In this document: piece by piece, positions 60,105-64,000 of the stretch | Position numbering within the stretch: position 1 is the stretch's first letter | Layout: each line of letters starts with the position of its first letter | Assembly: GCA_023441805.1 (NCBI GenBank) | Contig: JAEZNO010000018.1 | Coordinates: 62,001 to 126,000, forward strand | Source: Bacteroidota bacterium | GTDB taxonomy: Bacteria > Bacteroidota > Bacteroidia > Bacteroidales > Lentimicrobiaceae | Length of the DNA: 64,000 bases | Direction: 5' to 3' | Notes under the pieces: generated by a model | Database searches by the model: none | What the model saw: only the letters and a program-made list of their open reading frames with translations | Told to the model about the DNA's origin: nothing | Made by a program: the position numbers and the translations under genes

Positions 60105-60404
60105 CTATTTCTGTGAGCGTATTAGTTTTTCCAATGCTTTAAGATGATCATTAAAGGCTTTTTTACCTGTATCCGTAAGATGATACTGTGTATTGGGTTT
60201 TTTGCCAATGAATGTTTTTACAACACTAATATATTCTTCTTTCTCAAGAGCTTTCAGATGACTGGCAAGGTTGCCATCAGTTACATCCAGAAACTCCTTG
60301 AGAGAATTAAAATCAATCATATCATTAACAGCCAGTGCTGACATGATACCAAGCCTGATTCGACTCTCGAAAGCCTTATTTAAACCACTGATTGATATTT
60401 TCAC
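60105..60404 (-). CDS. Winged-helix transcriptional regulator
   Basis: A 99-residue protein with a winged-helix DNA-binding fold. The sequence RLGIMSALAVNDMIDFNSLKEFLDVTDGNL (residues about 17-46) covers helices 1-3, and VKTFIGKKPNTQYHLTDTGKKAF forms the wing. No ligand-binding domain is present. Its start codon overlaps the stop of the membrane protein gene by 4 nt (ATGA), so they are translationally coupled. It most likely controls this membrane protein and creD; the palindrome at 60062 is a candidate binding site. Confidence 0.88.
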   Translation of the reverse strand: MKISISGLNKAFESRIRLGIMSALAVNDMIDFNSLKEFLDVTDGNLASHLKALEKEEYISVVKTFIGKKPNTQYHLTDTGKKAFNDHLKALEKLIRSQK

Positions 60405-61009
60405 TGTTCGTATTTAAACATGTAGATTCCGTAAATAATATGCACCAGTCCGAAACCTGTTGCCCATAAAAGCAAACTGTACTGAATGAAGCAGCAGCTA
60501 AGTAATCCAAGAAAAATTTGGACATAGCTTATAATTCGCATCACTTTGAATGTAAAATTTGAGGCATTATATATAGCCAGTCCATAAAAGATGAGTGTAA
60601 TAGGAGCGATAAGTCCAATGAGCTGATAATTAATCAGTATTATAATCAATAGTGCACAAGTTACCATAGGCACTGCCATATCATTCAGCAGTCTTCTGGA
60701 TGTTACATTCCAGGCTTTTTGACCTTTGCTTTTGGCTTTGTAGTATGAATCAGCAATTGATGAACAGATTGAAAGTAATAAGACTGACAATGCCACGAGG
60801 AATACGTAAAACAGCCCGTCACCTGCTAAAGGATATTCAATGCTATCAGGGTTAAAGCCCAGGAATTTCCATGCAACAAATGCTCCGACCAAGGCATAAA
60901 ATCCGGCTAAGATTCCTGCCCAACCTGATAATGACATGAACTTTGATGATCGTTCCATCATAGAACGTATCTCTGCGATATCACGCATAAAATCTCTTTC
61001 TTCTTTCAT
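60401..61009 (-). CDS. Membrane protein of a CreD-associated operon
   Basis: A 202-residue membrane protein. A short cytosolic N-terminus (MKEERDFMRDIAEIRSMMERSSKFMSLS, residues 1-28) is followed by five or six hydrophobic segments. No enzyme motif is seen. It is paired with the winged-helix regulator by a 4-nt overlap and with creD downstream, so it probably belongs to the same envelope response. Proteins of this type commonly precede such small regulators in Bacteroidota. Confidence 0.75.
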   Translation of the reverse strand: MKEERDFMRDIAEIRSMMERSSKFMSLSGWAGILAGFYALVGAFVAWKFLGFNPDSIEYPLAGDGLFYVFLVALSVLLLSICSSIADSYYKAKSKGQKAWNVTSRRLLNDMAVPMVTCALLIIILINYQLIGLIAPITLIFYGLAIYNASNFTFKVMRIISYVQIFLGLLSCCFIQYSLLLWATGFGLVHIIYGIYMFKYEQ

Positions 61010-61028
61010 TGGAAAGTACTTTGTGCTG

Positions 61029-61060
61029 CAAAGCTAATACAATAATTAGCAGATTGCAAT
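61029..61060 (-). promoter_or_regulatory. Promoter of the membrane protein-regulator-creD operon
   Basis: On the minus strand ATTG (61057-61060), 20 nt, then TAGCTTTG (61029-61036). The -7 box is exact, the -33 box has one mismatch and the spacing is ideal. It lies 20 bp before the membrane protein start. Confidence 0.5.
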
Positions 61061-61212
61061 AGTTGGTTAAAAATAATTCTGACTCAACGCAACTTTGTTA
61101 TAGTGTAGAGCCTTCTTTCTGTAGTATCTATGTGGATTTCTAAGAAAAGAGAATCACAGGGCGTGTTCTGTCTTTACATACATACCCTGACCTTAAGTAA
61201 ATAATTCACCGG

Positions 61213-61259
61213 AAAAAAAAGGTAGGAATACAGTGGTAAAAAATACCTGTATTCCTACC
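61213..61259 (-). terminator. Rho-independent terminator of the aquaporin gene
   Basis: A perfect 12-bp stem (61221-61232 with 61248-61259, 15-nt loop) is followed on the minus strand by eight T (61213-61220). It lies 49 bp after the aquaporin stop. Confidence 0.88.
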
Positions 61260-61307
61260 CGAAATAATATCTTATTTATTTATTCTGAAAAATAATAGAG
61301 GGGAATC

Positions 61308-62048
61308 TTAATTCTCTACCATCTCAGATTTAATTTTCTTTTCTTCAAGTACTTTGTCTTTCTCAAATGCGACTCTCCAAAGTAAAGCTGAGAGAACTGC
61401 TCCGAGAATAGGAGCAACAATAAACAACCAAACCTGGTTGAGAGCAATACCTCCTGCAAAGATAGCCGGTCCAATGCTACGTGCCGGATTTACTGAAGTC
61501 CCTGTAACCGGGATAGTAACCAGGTGTATTAGCATGAGAGTCACACCAATAGCCAAACCTGCCATTACTCCGTTACCATACTTTGAAGTTGTTGCCAGAA
61601 TTACGAAAATGAACAGGAAGGTCATGACTGCCTCTATGACAAAAGCGCTAAGAGTATTGTATTCTGCTAAGTAACCTTCACCCCAACCGTTAGCACCAAA
61701 CGCCCATTCAGTAATTGTGAATCCCGGCCGACCTATAACAATAAGATAAAGAATAGCAGTACCAAGAATACCACCCAGAATTTGGGCAATAATATAATTT
61801 AGTGCATCCTTACCGCTCATCTTACCGGCAGCATAAACACCAAGTGTTACAGCAGGATTTATGTGACAACCTGATATTCCACCAATTGCATAGGCCATTG
61901 CTACAACCGCAAATCCAAATGCAATTGAAATTCCTAACAAACCAATGCCTGCAGGTCCTGTTGATGAAATGCCGGCTATTACTGCTGATCCGCATCCAAT
62001 TAGAACAAGTGTACATGTTCCGATAAATTCTGCTAAATACTTTTTCAT
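61308..62048 (-). CDS. aqpZ: Aquaporin (AqpZ-like water channel)
   Basis: A 246-residue MIP-family channel with six helices and two NPA motifs (GCHINPAVTLG at 60-70, SVNPARS at 185-191). The selectivity filter of AqpZ is preserved: an aromatic in helix 2, His175, Thr184 region and Arg190 of the second NPA. That predicts water over glycerol transport. The family's AqpZ-like run IHLVTIPVTGTSVNPARSIG supports the name. It is monocistronic, with its own terminator. A 127-bp gap separates it from the carboxypeptidase gene. Confidence 0.93.
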   Translation of the reverse strand: MKKYLAEFIGTCTLVLIGCGSAVIAGISSTGPAGIGLLGISIAFGFAVVAMAYAIGGISGCHINPAVTLGVYAAGKMSGKDALNYIIAQILGGILGTAILYLIVIGRPGFTITEWAFGANGWGEGYLAEYNTLSAFVIEAVMTFLFIFVILATTSKYGNGVMAGLAIGVTLMLIHLVTIPVTGTSVNPARSIGPAIFAGGIALNQVWLFIVAPILGAVLSALLWRVAFEKDKVLEEKKIKSEMVEN

Positions 62049-62175
62049 GGTTCTATTTTTTTGTGTTAGAAAGAATTTTACCGAAGATGCGAAATTTTAT
62101 CGATACTTTGACCAATTTCGTGAAATATTTTGACAAAGTATGTTGCAAAAATTTACCTTAATTCGATTTCTGTAC

Positions 62176-63573
62176 CTATTTCTTTAATTCATCCTCAGCA
62201 AATGGTGGATATAGATCAGGATACTTAAGATTGCCAAGATCAGGTTCTTTGACCACAATTCTGAAGTAAGAGGCCGGTAGTGTATAATAATCCCTAATCC
62301 CCAATGCTAAATTTCTGCCCATCTCTCTCATGTCAGTGGGTTCAATCCATCGGGGATAATAGCCTGATCTTCCATAGGTCATTTCCATCGTAATGGCCAT
62401 CACCTGATCCTGGAAGTTCTTCCACCACCAGCTTTCAGGATAAGTTTTACCGGCAAAACTACCACCTCCGGTTGTTGGCACAGGTTCAATCATATCATAA
62501 CCATGATGTGATGCAAACGAAGATATAAAGTGAAGTTGTTTATTCCACAAAGAAGCCTCAGAATCCGAGTAGCCATATGCCTCACTGCCGAAATGCGGAA
62601 AGAAAAACGGACGAATGTCAGGTTCACTGTTTGAAGCATGCAGATTAAGAGCAATTGACACTGCCGGTCCCCCGTCTGTCATCAATGTTTTTGCATGCTC
62701 ATGAATGACAGTCACTTCAACGGGTGCGGAACTAGTAAGGTTAATAGGATCGCCTGGGGCAGAAGTCCATAACATCTCAAGATTTTCAGATTTGGGGGTT
62801 GATCTGTAATTTCCGGCAATTACTCCATCAACATTTTGCATTGGGAAGATATGGAATTCAAATTTGCGTAGTAATTCATTTGCATCTGCCTCTCCTGATA
62901 TCAGGAAGTTTAGCATTCCCTCAAGCAGAAATGAAGGAGGTGTCTCAGCCGGATGGGTACGTGCATGTATGAGTATTCTTTTCTTCTCAGTGACAGGTAC
63001 ATCAAAATCAGTAACTTTAATAAGATACAGAGGGTTTCCCTGTTGAGAGTGCCCGGCTGTGATGATTTTCAGAAATGGACTACCGTTGATACTTTCAATG
63101 AAATCCTCCAGATCAGTCAGTGTATATGGATAAAACATTGAAATCCAAACTGTGCTATGATCAAATTTCTTCCTTATCACCAGCTCATTCCGGGAGTTCC
63201 GGGTTACCTCACTACTCTCAAAACGAAACCACTCTTTCTGATTGTATGAGTACACCGGATTGTAGTAATAAGGCCAACCTGAATTGGTAATAGTTATTTG
63301 GATCGCTGAATCAGTTACAACGGAATCAGCTTTTATATACCACCAACTTCTCCATGAATCGGGGAGGGAGGCATTATTATTATCATCCGCAATTCCGAGT
63401 TTCCATTCAGTATTTGATATTTTTATGATCTCACCGATACTGCCTGATTCGAATGAATCTGTGATAGTAGTCTCAGCAGGGATGACAGGTTTTATATCAA
63501 TATCATTATCATTCTCTTTTTCGCATGATATAAGGAACAATGCAATAATTATCAGGTAAATGTAATACTTCAT
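62176..63573 (-). CDS. M14-family zinc carboxypeptidase lipoprotein
   Basis: A 465-residue protein when read from the internal Met at 63573. This start gives a lipoprotein signal (MKYYIYLIIIALFLISC, lipobox LISC). The frame is open 30 codons further up, to 63663, but the -7 box at 63607 falls inside that extension. An N-terminal beta-rich domain precedes the carboxypeptidase fold. Zinc ligands are His and Glu in HARTHPAETPPSF and His in LNLHASNSE; the catalytic Glu is in ITMEMTYGR. It trims peptides or peptidoglycan-related substrates at the outer membrane. Substrate unknown. Confidence 0.85.
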   Translation of the reverse strand: MKYYIYLIIIALFLISCEKENDNDIDIKPVIPAETTITDSFESGSIGEIIKISNTEWKLGIADDNNNASLPDSWRSWWYIKADSVVTDSAIQITITNSGWPYYYNPVYSYNQKEWFRFESSEVTRNSRNELVIRKKFDHSTVWISMFYPYTLTDLEDFIESINGSPFLKIITAGHSQQGNPLYLIKVTDFDVPVTEKKRILIHARTHPAETPPSFLLEGMLNFLISGEADANELLRKFEFHIFPMQNVDGVIAGNYRSTPKSENLEMLWTSAPGDPINLTSSAPVEVTVIHEHAKTLMTDGGPAVSIALNLHASNSEPDIRPFFFPHFGSEAYGYSDSEASLWNKQLHFISSFASHHGYDMIEPVPTTGGGSFAGKTYPESWWWKNFQDQVMAITMEMTYGRSGYYPRWIEPTDMREMGRNLALGIRDYYTLPASYFRIVVKEPDLGNLKYPDLYPPFAEDELKK

Positions 63574-63606
63574 GAGGTGTGAAATATTGAGTAAAATGCA
63601 GGAGCT

Positions 63607-63640
63607 CAAAATTAGAATTATTTTTATAATGAAATTCAAT
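63607..63640 (-). promoter_or_regulatory. Possible promoter of the carboxypeptidase gene
   Basis: ATTG (63637-63640), 22 nt, then TAATTTTG (63607-63614) on the minus strand. The boxes match the phylum's pattern with one mismatch in the -33 and place the start site near 63600, which supports the 63573 start codon. Confidence 0.38.
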
Positions 63641-63701
63641 ATTACATCGCTTACATTTTTCATTAACTTTATGAGCAGTTATTAATTTAAAATATAGCAC
63701 T

Positions 63702-64000
63702 ATGGCACATCCGGAATTTCAAGTTAAAAATGGAAAAGAGTACTATTTCAAACTAACAGCCAAAAACGGTCAGGTCATCCTGGCTAGTGAAGGATACGCT
63801 TCTAAGGCAGGTTGCGAAAATGGTATTGAAAGTGTAAAGAAAAATGCAATCGACGACTCACGTTATGAGCGTAAGATTGCCAGGGACGGTCAGCACTATT
63901 TTGTACTTAAAGCAGCAAATTCACAAATTATAGGCAAGAGTGAAATGTACAAATCGCAAGCTTCAATGGAAAATGGAATTGAATCCGTGAAGACAAATGC
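63702..64000 (+). CDS. YegP/DUF1508-family protein, 5' part
   Basis: The frame is open from ATG at 63702 to the window end, 99 codons, with no stop. It encodes two DUF1508 repeats: residues 1-49 (FQVKNGKEYYFKLTAKNGQV, GCENGIESVKKNA) and residues 50-99 (YERKIARDGQHYFVLKAANS, SMENGIESVKTNA). The family is of unknown function and often tandem. A TAACTTTA at 63664-63671 may be its -7 box. The full length cannot be seen. It is divergent from the carboxypeptidase. Confidence 0.88.
   Translation, partial: MAHPEFQVKNGKEYYFKLTAKNGQVILASEGYASKAGCENGIESVKKNAIDDSRYERKIARDGQHYFVLKAANSQIIGKSEMYKSQASMENGIESVKTN

Overview
The window is chromosomal DNA of a member of the Bacteroidota, probably Bacteroidales or a close relative. 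The evidence is protein character, a moderately AT-rich composition, weak Shine-Dalgarno sequences, and recurrent promoter elements of the phylum's type (a TAnnTTTG -7 box, sometimes with a TTTG-like -33 box about 20 nt upstream). No rRNA, tRNA, CRISPR array, prophage, plasmid or insertion sequence was seen. Sixty protein genes are supported; the first (biotin carboxylase) and last (YegP-like) are cut by the window edges.

Layout: 1-2.8 kb, three genes of a biotin-dependent acyl-CoA (probably propionyl-CoA) carboxylase on the plus strand. 2.8-8.1 kb, a minus-strand menaquinone block (hotdog thioesterase, menF, menD, menB, menA) without menC or menE. 8.3-12.4 kb, a plus-strand set for short-chain acyl-CoA oxidation (crotonase, 3-hydroxyacyl-CoA dehydrogenase, SCP2-type thiolase) and an SRPBCC protein. 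12.7-22.8 kb, a minus-strand operon for lysine fermentation: kal, kce, kdd, kamA, kamB, kamC, kamD, kamE and a thiolase. It turns lysine into crotonyl-CoA, acetoacetate and ammonia and carries the two proteins thought to reactivate the B12-dependent mutase. 22.9-24.7 kb, two membrane transport-type proteins. 24.8-32.8 kb, a complete SUF Fe-S operon (sufB, C, D, S, E and a SufT-like gene) followed by a class V aminotransferase with an extra eroded N-terminal copy of its own fold.

33.2-43.3 kb and 46.4-54.1 kb carry dispersed genes for surface lipid and glycan chemistry: a flippase, two fatty-acyl-AMP ligases (one fused to a carrier domain), a sulfotransferase, an MBOAT acyltransferase with an SGNH-like partner, a WecE-type sugar aminotransferase, a GNAT acyltransferase, a GT2 glycosyltransferase, and a short-chain reductase/KASIII/ACP set. 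They are interrupted by housekeeping genes (ppk2, uvrC, thiL). 54.5-64 kb holds serS, a TPR protein, rsmA, a CreD/winged-helix/membrane module, an aquaporin, an M14 carboxypeptidase lipoprotein and the start of a YegP-like gene.

The lysine operon and the acyl-CoA genes complement each other: crotonyl-CoA from lysine can be hydrated, oxidised and thiolysed to acetyl-CoA by enzymes encoded here. The mutases depend on Fe-S, PLP and B12, and an Fe-S assembly operon lies close by. The least explained items are the tandem aminotransferase, the B12-mutase reactivase pair, the split acyl-lipid loci, and several intergenic repeat structures: 10-bp-periodic arrays, a G-rich 24-bp inverted repeat, and a 128-bp palindromic element.
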